A stretch of 64,000 bases of DNA. Source: Candidatus Heimdallarchaeota archaeon. Lineage in GTDB: Archaea; Asgardarchaeota; Heimdallarchaeia; Heimdallarchaeales; Heimdallarchaeaceae. Location of the stretch: assembly GCA_019057815.1 (NCBI GenBank), contig JAHLWR010000004.1, forward strand, positions 1 to 64,000, read 5' to 3'. The position numbers and the translations under genes are program-made. This document shows, piece after piece, positions 35,337 through 43,662 of this stretch (within the stretch, counting starts at the first letter, position 1; each line of letters starts with the position of its first letter). The notes beneath the pieces were generated by a model. That model was not told the origin of the DNA and made no database searches. It worked only from the letters and a program-made list of their open reading frames with translations.

Positions 35337-35384
35337 TTGATAGCATTCATCCCCCACCTAAAGAAAGGGGACTTCTGCTATCAA
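35337..35384 (+). repeat. Strong hairpin resembling an IS605-type right-end/guide-RNA stem
   Basis: TTGATAGCA (35337-35345) pairs perfectly with TGCTATCAA (35376-35384), with an inner CCCC/GGGG stem (35351-35354, 35367-35370). The ATTCATCCCC...GGGGACTT layout is like the terminal hairpins of many stand-alone tnpB elements (from memory), but no tnpB gene is adjacent. Could instead be the 5' domain of the structured RNA that follows. Confidence 0.5.
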
Positions 35385-35464
35385 CCGTCGTCCACTGAGT
35401 GTAGAAAAGTTGACTAATCTTGCCATAAGCATCCGAACTACAAAAATGGCGATGTAGAAGGAGA

Positions 35465-35488
35465 GTAAAAACTAACTCTTTTTTCTTT
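35465..35488 (+). terminator. Hairpin followed by T-run
   Basis: AGAGT and ACTCT arms (starting near 35462 and 35475) enclose a short A-rich loop and are followed by TTTTTTCTTTT. On the plus strand it could end an RNA that starts near 35330, just before the TATA box of the next RNA unit. Confidence 0.4.
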
Positions 35489-35510
35489 TACGGGTTTATA
35501 TATGAAATTA

Positions 35511-35522
35511 AAAATATATAAG
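35511..35522 (+). promoter_or_regulatory. TATA box for candidate structured RNA
   Basis: AAAATATATAAG, about 20-28 bases upstream of the first long helix of the RNA candidate, the distance expected for an archaeal TATA box. A second TATA-like TTTATATATG lies at about 35496-35505. Confidence 0.5.
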
Positions 35523-35528
35523 TAGAGA

Positions 35529-35757
35529 TAGTGTGATCATCACTACTTACCTGTTCTGCAACTACACAAGTGGTTGTCCCTCAGTCAACTCTAAATGAAA
35601 CAGGGAGCCTAGCTAGCTCTGTGTTGATGACACACTACCTATAATGGAAAAGTCTTCATGACTACCCCTCAACGCACGTGAGGGGTCAAGGGTGAAATCC
35701 CTTCAAACGACGGTTAGAAAGCCTCTGGCAAGTTTAACCAAGTTTCATAACGTGCGT
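35529..35757 (+). ncRNA. Candidate highly structured non-coding RNA, family unknown
   Basis: No coding frame covers this stretch, but helices do. There is a 13-14-bp stem (35529-35542 with 35625-35637, one bulge), an inner CCTGTT/AACAGG pair (35550, 35599), a CAACTAC/GTGGTTG hairpin (35559-35576), a CCCCTCA/TGAGGGG hairpin (35665-35685), and an AAGGG/CCCTT hairpin (35688-35703). The ACGCACGT loop of the CCCCTCA hairpin is complementary to ACGTGCGT at 35750-35757, a pseudoknot. Upstream, 35383-35391 and 35419-35425 also complement 35707-35715 and 35726-35732. I looked for RNase P, SRP and tRNA signatures and did not find them. Strand inferred from the TATA box. Confidence 0.6.
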
Positions 35758-35809
35758 TAAAATGTCTGTTAACAGTAAGAAAAAATAAAGAAAAGGAAAT
35801 ATGAAGAAT

Positions 35810-37045
35810 TTAGAAGATTTTTAATTCTCTTCCAATATCTTCGAACTTCCCAAGAGATAAGTCTAGATGCTCTTTTGTTAGTCCTGTATTCATCATTACT
35901 CTAATCCTAGATGTTCCGCGAGGAACCATTGGAAACATGATTGGTAAAGCAAAAATCCCTTCTTCCATCAAACGATCACTCATCTTTTTAGCAGTCTCAT
36001 TTTCACCGCAAATTACAGGAACAATAGCAGTTGGACATTTTGCTGCAGCAGCTGTAATTGGGTGACTGAAACCGATATTCACAATCTCCTTCTTGAAATA
36101 ATCACAATTATCCAAGAGCTTTGCAACAACAGGTTCAAAGAACTCAGATTTTGGATTAAGTACTTCTAAGGAACCAATAGCAGCTCCTGCAATAGCAGGG
36201 GGAGGAGAACCACTTAAAAGATAGGAACGGGCAGTATTTCTAAGGAAGTTTATCAAATCTTTAGAACCAGTTATTGAGCCTCCAACAACACCCATTGCTT
36301 TGCTGTAAGTGTTCATTTCAACTTGAACTTTACCTTGAAGATCAAAATGGTCTACAATACCCTTACCCTTCTTATCTCGACCTAAAACACCATCTCCATG
36401 AGCATCGTCAACAAAAATCATCGCACCATAATCTTCGCATAATTTCTGTATCTCATCTAGAAGAGACATATCTCCATCCATTGAAAATACCCCGTCTGTT
36501 AGAACAAGTATCCTTTTTTCACCATTTGGATCTTCTTTATCAGCTTCATGTAATCTGGCTTCAAGCTCACCCATATCATTGTGCTTGTATATTGATCGTT
36601 TAGTTTTAGTTAATCTCACTCCATCAATAATACTTCCATGATTTAGTTCGTCACTAATGATAAAATCATCCCTTCGTACCAAGGGTGGAATAGCTCCTTC
36701 ATTAGCTATGAAACCGCTCATGAAAACTATTGCAGCTTCTTGTTCTTTGAACTCTGCATGTTTTTGTTCCCATTCTTCATGGATAACCATGTTACCAGCA
36801 ATAGCTCTAACTGAGCCTGATCCTGCACCATATTTTTCGACTGCCTCTATTGCGCGTTTTCTTAAGTGAGGATGATTACTAAGATTCAAATAATTATTAG
36901 AACAAAGCATCAAAAGTTCTTTGCCTTCAACTATAACATTAGGAACAGAAGGAGTCTCTAATTTTCTGTGGACCCATTCTCTACCTTCTTTTTGTATTTG
37001 CTTATATTCTTCTTTTAAAAATTTCGTAGGTTTTCTTTTAGCCAT
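35810..37045 (-). CDS. Glycine C-acetyltransferase / 8-amino-7-oxononanoate synthase family (Kbl/BioF)
   Basis: PLP-dependent alpha-oxoamine synthase joining an amino acid to an acyl-CoA. PLP lysine K249 lies in MNTYSKAMGVVGG, D213 and H216 in FVDDAHGDGVLG, and H136 in DELNHGSII. LCSNNYLNLSNHP and GAGSGSVRAIAG are substrate/CoA loops. 411 residues is typical of 2-amino-3-ketobutyrate CoA ligase; biotin-pathway or threonine-degradation neighbours are absent, so which reaction is undecided. Confidence 0.9.
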   Translation of the reverse strand: MAKRKPTKFLKEEYKQIQKEGREWVHRKLETPSVPNVIVEGKELLMLCSNNYLNLSNHPHLRKRAIEAVEKYGAGSGSVRAIAGNMVIHEEWEQKHAEFKEQEAAIVFMSGFIANEGAIPPLVRRDDFIISDELNHGSIIDGVRLTKTKRSIYKHNDMGELEARLHEADKEDPNGEKRILVLTDGVFSMDGDMSLLDEIQKLCEDYGAMIFVDDAHGDGVLGRDKKGKGIVDHFDLQGKVQVEMNTYSKAMGVVGGSITGSKDLINFLRNTARSYLLSGSPPPAIAGAAIGSLEVLNPKSEFFEPVVAKLLDNCDYFKKEIVNIGFSHPITAAAAKCPTAIVPVICGENETAKKMSDRLMEEGIFALPIMFPMVPRGTSRIRVMMNTGLTKEHLDLSLGKFEDIGRELKIF

Positions 37046-37233
37046 TTAGGCACCTCTCTTGCTATGACATAAAGATAACATAGGCTATTTATTCTTTACT
37101 GTGAACTTACGATTAATAGAAATAATCTTTGCTAGATGGAATAAAAAAAGAATGCTTTACAAATGTAAATTTAAAGGAAAATATTTTATAAGGTATATTT
37201 CTATCGGGATTAAAATATATCAGTTGTGCTAAA

Positions 37234-38553
37234 ATGGTTTCAGTCAAATATTCAAATGTAAGCATTGCGTATGGTGATTTTATAGTTCTTGAAAATTTGG
37301 ATTTAGATATTCGTGATGGTGAGATAACTACACTTCTAGGTCCATCAGGTTGTGGTAAAACAACACTTCTGCGAGCTCTTGCAGGCTTTGTTGAACCTTA
37401 TGAAGGACATATCTATCTAGGGGAAGAAGAAGTAACACTCCTTCCACCTCAAAAAAGGGATACTGCTATGATTTTTCAGAATTATGCTTTATGGCCTCAT
37501 CTGTCGATTTTCAAGAATGTTGAATATGGGTTGAAATTAAGAGATAAGGATAAAGTAGATGATGAAAAACCTTGGTATTCAAAGTTGATATGGCTAGCAA
37601 AACCTTTCTTTATCTTCGTTCCTCAAACACATAAATCTGTATCCAAACGTCTGAAAGAAGAAAAAAAAGTTTATTTTAAGAACAAACCTAAAACTGCAAT
37701 AGTTATTTGGTGGTTTAAGGTACCATTGAGAAGATTTAAACTTACTTTTGAAGAATCAACTTTTACTTACCTCGATTTTAAAGCGACTAAAGATCCTTCA
37801 TGGGCTTATAGGAGAAAAAGAGTTTTAGATGTATTGAAATTGGTACACCTTGAAGACCAAGCAAAAAAACAACCTACTCAATTATCAGGTGGTCAACAAC
37901 AAAGAATCGCCCTTTGCAGAGCAATAGTAGTAGAACCAGATGTGTTGCTCTGTGATGAGCCTTTGTCTAATCTAGATGCTAAATTGCGTCATGAGCTTCG
38001 AACTGAAATTCGTTCTATTATCAAAAAAATAGGCATAACGGCTATTTATGTTACTCACGATCAACAGGAAGCACTAGCAATTAGTGATCGGATCGCTGTG
38101 ATGAATATCGGAAATATTGAACAGTTTGGTACACCTACAGAAATATATTCTAACCCCCATACACTCTTTGTTGCACAGTTTATGGGAACTTCATGCACTT
38201 TTAAGGGCATCGTAAAATCTAGTGATACAGTAGAATTGAAGGGTGGGGAAATTATGAAATTCAAAACCCAAAAGAGCATAGACTCTGGTGTAGAAGTTAG
38301 TTTGATAGTTAGACCCGATAATGTTTGCGTGATTGAAAAAACCGACAATCCTATTGAAGTAGAAATTAATACTATAGAATACTTGGGAACAGAAGTAAAA
38401 ATAACAGGGAAACTTAAAGATGATACAATTCTCTTAATTGATGTAGCTGAAAAAACAGAAGAATATGCAAAAATGGTAGTAGGAGATATAATAACTGCTT
38501 ACATTAAACCAGAAGAAACTTTTGTATTTATAGGAGAAGAAAGAATCTATTAA
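37234..38553 (+). CDS. ABC transporter ATP-binding protein (MalK/PotA type) with ~85-residue insertion
   Basis: 439 residues. Walker A GPSGCGKTT (36-44), Q-loop FQNYALWPHLS (Q82), signature LSGGQQQR (217-224), Walker B VLLCDEPLSNLD (237-248), H-loop THDQQEA, and a TOBE-type C-terminal domain from about residue 300. Between the Q-loop helix (about 103) and the helix before the signature (about 192) is a basic, aromatic insertion (KPWYSKLIWLAKPFFIF...WWFKVPLRRFKL) absent from ordinary members. No permease or binding protein is adjacent, so it probably serves a permease encoded elsewhere. Substrate (sugar, polyamine, iron or sulfate) unknown. Confidence 0.92.
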   Translation: MVSVKYSNVSIAYGDFIVLENLDLDIRDGEITTLLGPSGCGKTTLLRALAGFVEPYEGHIYLGEEEVTLLPPQKRDTAMIFQNYALWPHLSIFKNVEYGLKLRDKDKVDDEKPWYSKLIWLAKPFFIFVPQTHKSVSKRLKEEKKVYFKNKPKTAIVIWWFKVPLRRFKLTFEESTFTYLDFKATKDPSWAYRRKRVLDVLKLVHLEDQAKKQPTQLSGGQQQRIALCRAIVVEPDVLLCDEPLSNLDAKLRHELRTEIRSIIKKIGITAIYVTHDQQEALAISDRIAVMNIGNIEQFGTPTEIYSNPHTLFVAQFMGTSCTFKGIVKSSDTVELKGGEIMKFKTQKSIDSGVEVSLIVRPDNVCVIEKTDNPIEVEINTIEYLGTEVKITGKLKDDTILLIDVAEKTEEYAKMVVGDIITAYIKPEETFVFIGEERIY

Positions 38554-38623
38554 AAGCCCTTCCACTTTTATTTTAACATATTTTCTTCTTCTGTTTATTA
38601 CTTATTTCTTCAGAGCTATTACC

Positions 38624-38875
38624 CTAACAATCCTGGTTATTTCTATTCTTTTCAAGTTCTTGAATAGGAATATTTATTCTTTCTAAACCAATAAATTCAA
38701 GTTCTTTTTCTTTGTAATCCTCTACCATTGATACATAGACACAAATAGCGCTTTTCATGTTATTTCTAAGTTCCTCTATATCTTCTGCAGTAGTATTGCA
38801 TCCAGGTAATTCAACAAGATTACCAATATAGTTGCCTTTTTGATCCTTCTCAATAATCATTGTAAACGTTTTCAT
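38624..38875 (-). CDS. HicB-like protein (orphan antitoxin fold)
   Basis: 83 residues from the ATG giving MKTFTMIIEKD. The partial RNase-H-like HicB fold is seen as MIIEKDQKGNYIGNLVELPGCNTTAEDIEELRNNMKSAI, close to the family's Y-A-x-x-PDLPGC-TQGDT-EEA pattern. No HicA toxin (a ~60-residue dsRBD-like frame) is found on either side, so this is an orphan, possibly regulatory. An upstream in-frame start would add 29 unlikely residues. Confidence 0.75.
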   Translation of the reverse strand: MKTFTMIIEKDQKGNYIGNLVELPGCNTTAEDIEELRNNMKSAICVYVSMVEDYKEKELEFIGLERINIPIQELEKNRNNQDC

Positions 38876-39043
38876 TTTTATCTCCAATATTTCAAAGGAT
38901 AAACGAAATATATAACTATCGGCATAACTATGGTGAATGAAATTCTTATTAGAAGTATACAATTTGGAATATTTGTCCGATGATTCTAATCAATCAACGA
39001 TAACTGTTATATATATTCTAAGTCTACTTTTTTAACGATTAAA

Positions 39044-39724
39044 ATGTTTGAATATGAGGAAATTAAAATACACTGGCTTGGTCATGACGCTTTTTGGATA
39101 GAAGCAAAAGGAAAGAACATCTATATTGATCCATTCAAACTAGCTAAAAGCAATCTTCCCAAAGCTGACATTGTGGTTACAAGTCATGAACATTTTGACC
39201 ATCTTAACCCTGAAGCTATAAACTCTATAAGTGATGAGAATACAACCCTAATTGGTCCAAAAATCTGCCAAGAACAATTAAATGCTGAAATCGACAGAAA
39301 GAAAGAAGTTAAGGAGCTAAATCCTGGAGAATCAATCGCTTTTGAGTGGATAAGAATCTCAGCTATAGCTGCTTACAATACTCATAGATTTAGGGATCCT
39401 GAAACAAAGACACCGTTTCATCCTAAAGAATCTGGACACATAGGAACAATATTTGATATAGATGGAATTGTAATTTATCACTGTGGTGACACTGATAAGA
39501 TACCTGAAATGGAAAATCTTAAACCTACTATTGCGCTAATTCCTGTTTCTGGAACCTACGTGATGGACGTAGAAGAAGCTGTAGAAGCTGCTAAGGTAAT
39601 CAAAGCTGAGGTTTCAATTCCTATGCATGTCGGACGAGGAATTGGTGAGTTAGAATACATAAATGAGTTTAGAGATAAATTACCTAGTTTCCAGGTTGAA
39701 ACTCTAGAAATTGAAGAAGACTAG
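39044..39724 (+). CDS. Metallo-beta-lactamase-fold hydrolase, UlaG/UPF0173-like
   Basis: 226 residues. Metal motif H48-x-H50-x-D52-H53 in VVTSHEHFDHLNP, preceded by IYIDPFKL, and later ligands in YHCGDTDKIPEM and IPMHVG. This is the short UlaG/YycJ-like single-domain family, which lacks RNA-binding extensions. Substrate unknown. Stops two bases before the convergent broken aspartoacylase gene. Confidence 0.85.
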   Translation: MFEYEEIKIHWLGHDAFWIEAKGKNIYIDPFKLAKSNLPKADIVVTSHEHFDHLNPEAINSISDENTTLIGPKICQEQLNAEIDRKKEVKELNPGESIAFEWIRISAIAAYNTHRFRDPETKTPFHPKESGHIGTIFDIDGIVIYHCGDTDKIPEMENLKPTIALIPVSGTYVMDVEEAVEAAKVIKAEVSIPMHVGRGIGELEYINEFRDKLPSFQVETLEIEED

Positions 39725-40718
39725 TTCTAATCTTTATCTTGTTTTTCTTTTTCTTCTTTTTTTTCATCATAATTCCAAGGACAGATCAATATCACTTTAT
39801 TTTCAACAATAAAAGTTGCTAGCTCACTATTAGGATAACATCCTACATCGTCATAGAAAGCTAATACAGCTCCATCTTCTGGAGCTTTTATGATCTCTTT
39901 AGTTTCTCCAAAAATATTTCGTATTTCTATAATAGGTTCTCCTTTCTCAACTAATTTGCCTTCTTTTACAAGTGGGATAAACAATCCTGATGTTGTGGAA
40001 TGAATAGGTATTTCTTGCCATAATTTTTCGTCCAAATCTGGCATCAAAGGCTCCCTCTTAGGCTCAGTCTCTAATATTTTTGCCCATCCTAAAACATTTA
40101 GAATCCCCTTTTTAGCGATTTTAATGAGATCTCTTTTAACAATTCCAGATCCTCCGAGCTCAACTGTAAAAGCAGGTTTTCTGAAACCATTAACAAAACT
40201 ACCTGTTGTTGACCTATGGAGATTTTGTCTGAAGTAATGTCTTGGGGGATCTTCAACAACTACAGGCAAATTAAAAAGCTTAACCATCACCAAATTGTAA
40301 TCAAATAATTGCTTGGCGCTTTCAATCTGGCTTTTATCATCATCTTCTTCATAATAAACACGATCAATATATGAGAAAGGAACAGATTGAATAGAATGAC
40401 AGTGTAAATCGATATAATAGTCAACTTCTTTGAAAATCTCTGAAATGGTGGAATAAACCTGCTCTTGAATCTCTGAAAAATTTTTGGGGTCTAGTAATTT
40501 ATCATACGGATCTTCATAATTTATTATAGGTTCTTTCTTTGGTTTCGGATCTAACCATAGCCGATTTGGGTCTGAATCAGTATAAAACGGTGATCTTTTT
40601 AGTGTTAATAATCCCGCTGGATTTAAGGTGGGTAAAACAACAACACAACCTTTCATTTTTAGAGGGTCTAGTTCCTGAATTACTTCTTGTAGAGCAACTA
40701 AACCATGTAATTCGCTTC

Positions 40719-42141
40719 CATCGACTTGATTTTTGTACAATTTTCGTATACAATCATCTTGCACTCAGGTCAATCAACAGGGACTGATCCGCTCATTGTG
40801 CCGTTAGAGACGGTCGAGGGCACCTCAGCCACAGAAACTGGATAACACGAGGTTAGCCGCTCACGTGGAACAGGTAGATAGGATGACCAGGAACTGAACA
40901 ACTTCAACCCTTGTTTATATTTACCTAAGAGGGAGATATTACGCGAAGCGTTGCGGTCAGCGTGGACTTCAAATCCACAGAAATGACATCTGTAGAAGTC
41001 TCGAGTAGTACGTGATTGTTTACTCCTCTTACCGCAACGCGAACAAGTTTGACTGGTAAAATGGGGATAAATAGGAATAATTGATATACTGTGGAGTTGA
41101 GCAAGATGGATAAGTTTGTACAACAACACTCTGTACGGCCACTTGTTCAACTGTCTGCGAGCCTTTTTAGCTCCCTTCTTATCTTTTGTTGCTTGTTTGG
41201 TCCATTTTTTACGAAGATGGGTGACATCTTCAACTACGATAGCAGAACGAGTGAGAACTGCTAAATCAACTATTTCATGTGCGATCTGCGCACAACGGGT
41301 TTGAACATACTTCTTTTCACGATACTTTAACCTTTTGAGTGCACGCCGTGCACTGACACTTCCTTGACTAGCATGTTTTTGTAACATTGCTCGTCGTTTA
41401 AGGAACTGGTGCTGTTTCCACGCCAGATCCTTCCCAAGATATTGTTCCACCAGAGGAAAACAAGGATGGTTGAGAGTGTAAGCTGCTGCTACTTTAACTC
41501 CTATGTCCACTCCGATGGTTCCTTCCACCTCTTGGACGGGGGGAAGCGGTCGACGAATAACCAGATGCGCTACCCACTGACGATTATTCTTGAACACAAT
41601 ACAACTGTGAGCCTCCCATCCTCCTTTAACGTGGTCTCGGAGACGATACCACCCTCCGTTCATCTTAACAGGGAAAGCTATACGTTTTTTTAAAGGTGAA
41701 AGCGAGAGTATGGGGTGCCCTTGAGCGGTAAATTTGAGGTTTCCACTTCGAGGAAAATTGAACTCTAGGGGGAAGTTGCGGAAGAGTATAGCTTTTTTAG
41801 CTGCGTACACTCTCCGTTGTACCGCTTCCTGAACTTGACTCTGAATGCCAAGATGTTTGTGTTTACGATAAACTATGTGGTGGAATTTGGTTAAAGAGCT
41901 AGCTTGGTTGGTGAATGGTAGGAGTTGATTAGCAAAAGATACAATCTTTACCTGTGCTGTATTCAAGTATCTCTTTTTTTCTTTTCCAGGGGTTAAAACT
42001 AACGGGATAGTCTTCTCGATCATTTTTCTCGAAATGCTTTTTCTCCCCTTAGTTTGCATCATCTTTCTATCTTTATTTTCCTATAAAAACCCGTAGTATT
42101 ACATAATTATACTACTTATAAAATTGTACAAAAAAGTCTCT
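40719..42141 (-). mobile_element. IS200/IS605-superfamily element carrying tnpB only (1423 bp)
   Basis: Ends deduced from host-frame repair: the left end directly follows TTCATG on the minus strand, and no target duplication is seen. A perfect 15-base inverted repeat lies close to both ends (AAAATTGTACAAAAA at 42120-42134, its complement at 40730-40744). The left end holds a hairpin GTAGTAT...ATACTAC (42093-42115). No tnpA. Almost identical in length to the first element but with unrelated ends and TnpB. The guide RNA would be expected at the tnpB 3' end (about 40719-40900). Confidence 0.87.
40770..42062 (-). CDS. tnpB: TnpB RNA-guided nuclease homologue, canonical
   Basis: 430 residues with a complete RuvC triad: D186 (GVDIGVK), E279 (AIVVEDV), D369 (HADRNAS), and a four-Cys zinc ribbon between the last two (C340, C343, C359, C362). 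FTSQTCSRCG is the classic TnpB signature. A helical, basic linker (RRALKRLKYREKK) sits between RuvC-I and -II. The protein should be an active guide-directed endonuclease. It lies inside the aspartoacylase-type gene, in the same orientation. Confidence 0.95.
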   Translation of the reverse strand: MMQTKGRKSISRKMIEKTIPLVLTPGKEKKRYLNTAQVKIVSFANQLLPFTNQASSLTKFHHIVYRKHKHLGIQSQVQEAVQRRVYAAKKAILFRNFPLEFNFPRSGNLKFTAQGHPILSLSPLKKRIAFPVKMNGGWYRLRDHVKGGWEAHSCIVFKNNRQWVAHLVIRRPLPPVQEVEGTIGVDIGVKVAAAYTLNHPCFPLVEQYLGKDLAWKQHQFLKRRAMLQKHASQGSVSARRALKRLKYREKKYVQTRCAQIAHEIVDLAVLTRSAIVVEDVTHLRKKWTKQATKDKKGAKKARRQLNKWPYRVLLYKLIHLAQLHSISIIPIYPHFTSQTCSRCGKRSKQSRTTRDFYRCHFCGFEVHADRNASRNISLLGKYKQGLKLFSSWSSYLPVPRERLTSCYPVSVAEVPSTVSNGTMSGSVPVD

Positions 42142-42369
42142 CATGAATATTAGCTGAAAGCAAGAACAATGGTCCGTCTTCTTTACCTCTTATTATTGCA
42201 ACAGGTAATTTTTCTATGTTGCCATGAGGATATTCGAATATATCTACATATGCGAACTTCTTCTCACCTGGGTGACTCTGGATTCCAAAAATTTCCATAA
42301 CTTAGGAGGATGCACTTATATTTTAAGTATTATTGCTCGAGGTTTGTTTTTCAATAACATTAGTGATTA

Positions 42370-43479
42370 TTAGGGATTCTTAAATGCTTGTTCTAACTCT
42401 TCTGTTGTAGCTCGAGGAATTTTAGCCATCGCAATGTTTTCAGTTATATGAGCTGGGTTTTTCATACCTACTAATGTTGAAACGATATTTTCATGAGCTG
42501 ATCTAGCATAGTGAATAGAAGATTGAGCTTGACTATAATCAGGAGAAAACTGAGGATAGTATTCATCTTGTAGTAATTTGCCTTGTAACATCGGTGCAGA
42601 ACCAAAAAGTCTGATTCCGAATTTTTTTGCGGATTCAGCTAAAGTATATTTTTCATTGCTTATACTTTGATTTCGAAGGCTTACAGCTTGATGATAGAGG
42701 TAGTTTATTGGAGTTTGAACAAATTTGAATCCATGATCCTCCCCACCAATCTCTTTTGCAATATTTACTACTCTTTCAAGAGATAAATAATTAGGTTGAT
42801 TAGGAAGAACACGTAAAGAATCCCAAGTAGCAAGACCATACCATCTGATTTTCTTTATATCTCTCATCTTCTCATAAAAAAGGAAGACTTCTCTTAGTTT
42901 ATCATTAAATTCTATCTGATTTATGTATTCAAGCTGTGATTCAGCAGGGTTATGCAAATAGATCAAATCAACAGCTTCAAGTTGTAGATTTGATAACGAT
43001 TCATATAATTGAAATTCAAGAAAAGAAGGGGCCATACAATGGATTCCACCAGCTACGTCTTCTTTTCGACAGATATTGGAGTGAATAATTTCTTCATATA
43101 AGTATTCTGGAATGTTATTATAGTATTTTTCTTGATTAGGAGCTATATATCCATTTTTCGTAGAAATGAAAATTTGTTCTCTTGAAAATTCTCCAGAATT
43201 AAATAGGGATGCTAAAGCTTTACCAATAGATTGTTCAGCTCTCTGAAAACGGTAATTTATCGCTGTATCTATTACATTAACTGCTCCTGATCTCAAACAC
43301 TTGGTAACAGCATCTACGACTTGTTGATCAACTTCAGGAGTAGGGTTACCTAAGTAAGTTCCTAAACCTATAGATGACAAAAAAAGTTTTTCTACTTCGT
43401 TAAAGTGCTGAGGATGAATGTAAGATTGAGAAATAGCTTTTTCCATGTACTCCTTTGTTCCTTCCTTGGATGCAAACAT
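42370..43479 (-). CDS. Aldo/keto reductase family protein
   Basis: About 369 residues from the ATG used here; an in-frame start 44 codons upstream would add a segment unlike the family. The (alpha/beta)8 barrel has the NADPH-enzyme tetrad: Asp and Tyr in NVIDTAINYRF, Lys in FISTKNGYI, His in LIYLHNPAESQL. C-terminal APMLQGKLL and the ARSAHENIVSTLVGMKNPAH segment are the usual phosphate-binding region. Probably an oxidoreductase acting on a carbonyl substrate, unknown which. Confidence 0.87.
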   Translation of the reverse strand: MFASKEGTKEYMEKAISQSYIHPQHFNEVEKLFLSSIGLGTYLGNPTPEVDQQVVDAVTKCLRSGAVNVIDTAINYRFQRAEQSIGKALASLFNSGEFSREQIFISTKNGYIAPNQEKYYNNIPEYLYEEIIHSNICRKEDVAGGIHCMAPSFLEFQLYESLSNLQLEAVDLIYLHNPAESQLEYINQIEFNDKLREVFLFYEKMRDIKKIRWYGLATWDSLRVLPNQPNYLSLERVVNIAKEIGGEDHGFKFVQTPINYLYHQAVSLRNQSISNEKYTLAESAKKFGIRLFGSAPMLQGKLLQDEYYPQFSPDYSQAQSSIHYARSAHENIVSTLVGMKNPAHITENIAMAKIPRATTEELEQAFKNP

Positions 43480-43662
43480 ATTTAGCAATAATTTTTTAAC
43501 AAATATAAATTGTTGGTTTCCAGAAAAGTTTAGAGTATTCGAACCTTTTGAGAAATTAATCTTTCGCGAAAATAGGAGGAAATCTTTATACCCATAGACT
43601 CTTCTCTCCACGTTTTAAAGGAGAGTTTATATATAACTCGAAAAATCCATAAATTGATTATT

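Larger units (their letters stand above)
39727..42298 (-). pseudogene. Succinylglutamate desuccinylase/aspartoacylase-family gene split by a TnpB element
   Basis: The N-terminal piece (42142-42298) ends GPLFLLSANIH. The C-terminal piece (39727-40718) starts GSELHGLVALQEV and carries the third zinc ligand and active-site segment (YYIDLHCHS, FTVELGGSG) and the C-terminal beta domain. Excision of 40719-42141 joins TTCATG to GAAGCG and restores ANIHGSELHG, which contains the HGxE zinc motif. The disruption separates the two ligands, so no active enzyme should be made. The remaining C-terminal frame is otherwise intact, pointing to a recent insertion. Confidence 0.9.

Noticed and set aside
35529-35757. 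RNase P RNA, SRP RNA or group II intron as identity of the structured region
   Set aside because: No conserved P4 elements, no SRP helix-8 motif and no domain V hairpin could be found, so the family is left unnamed.
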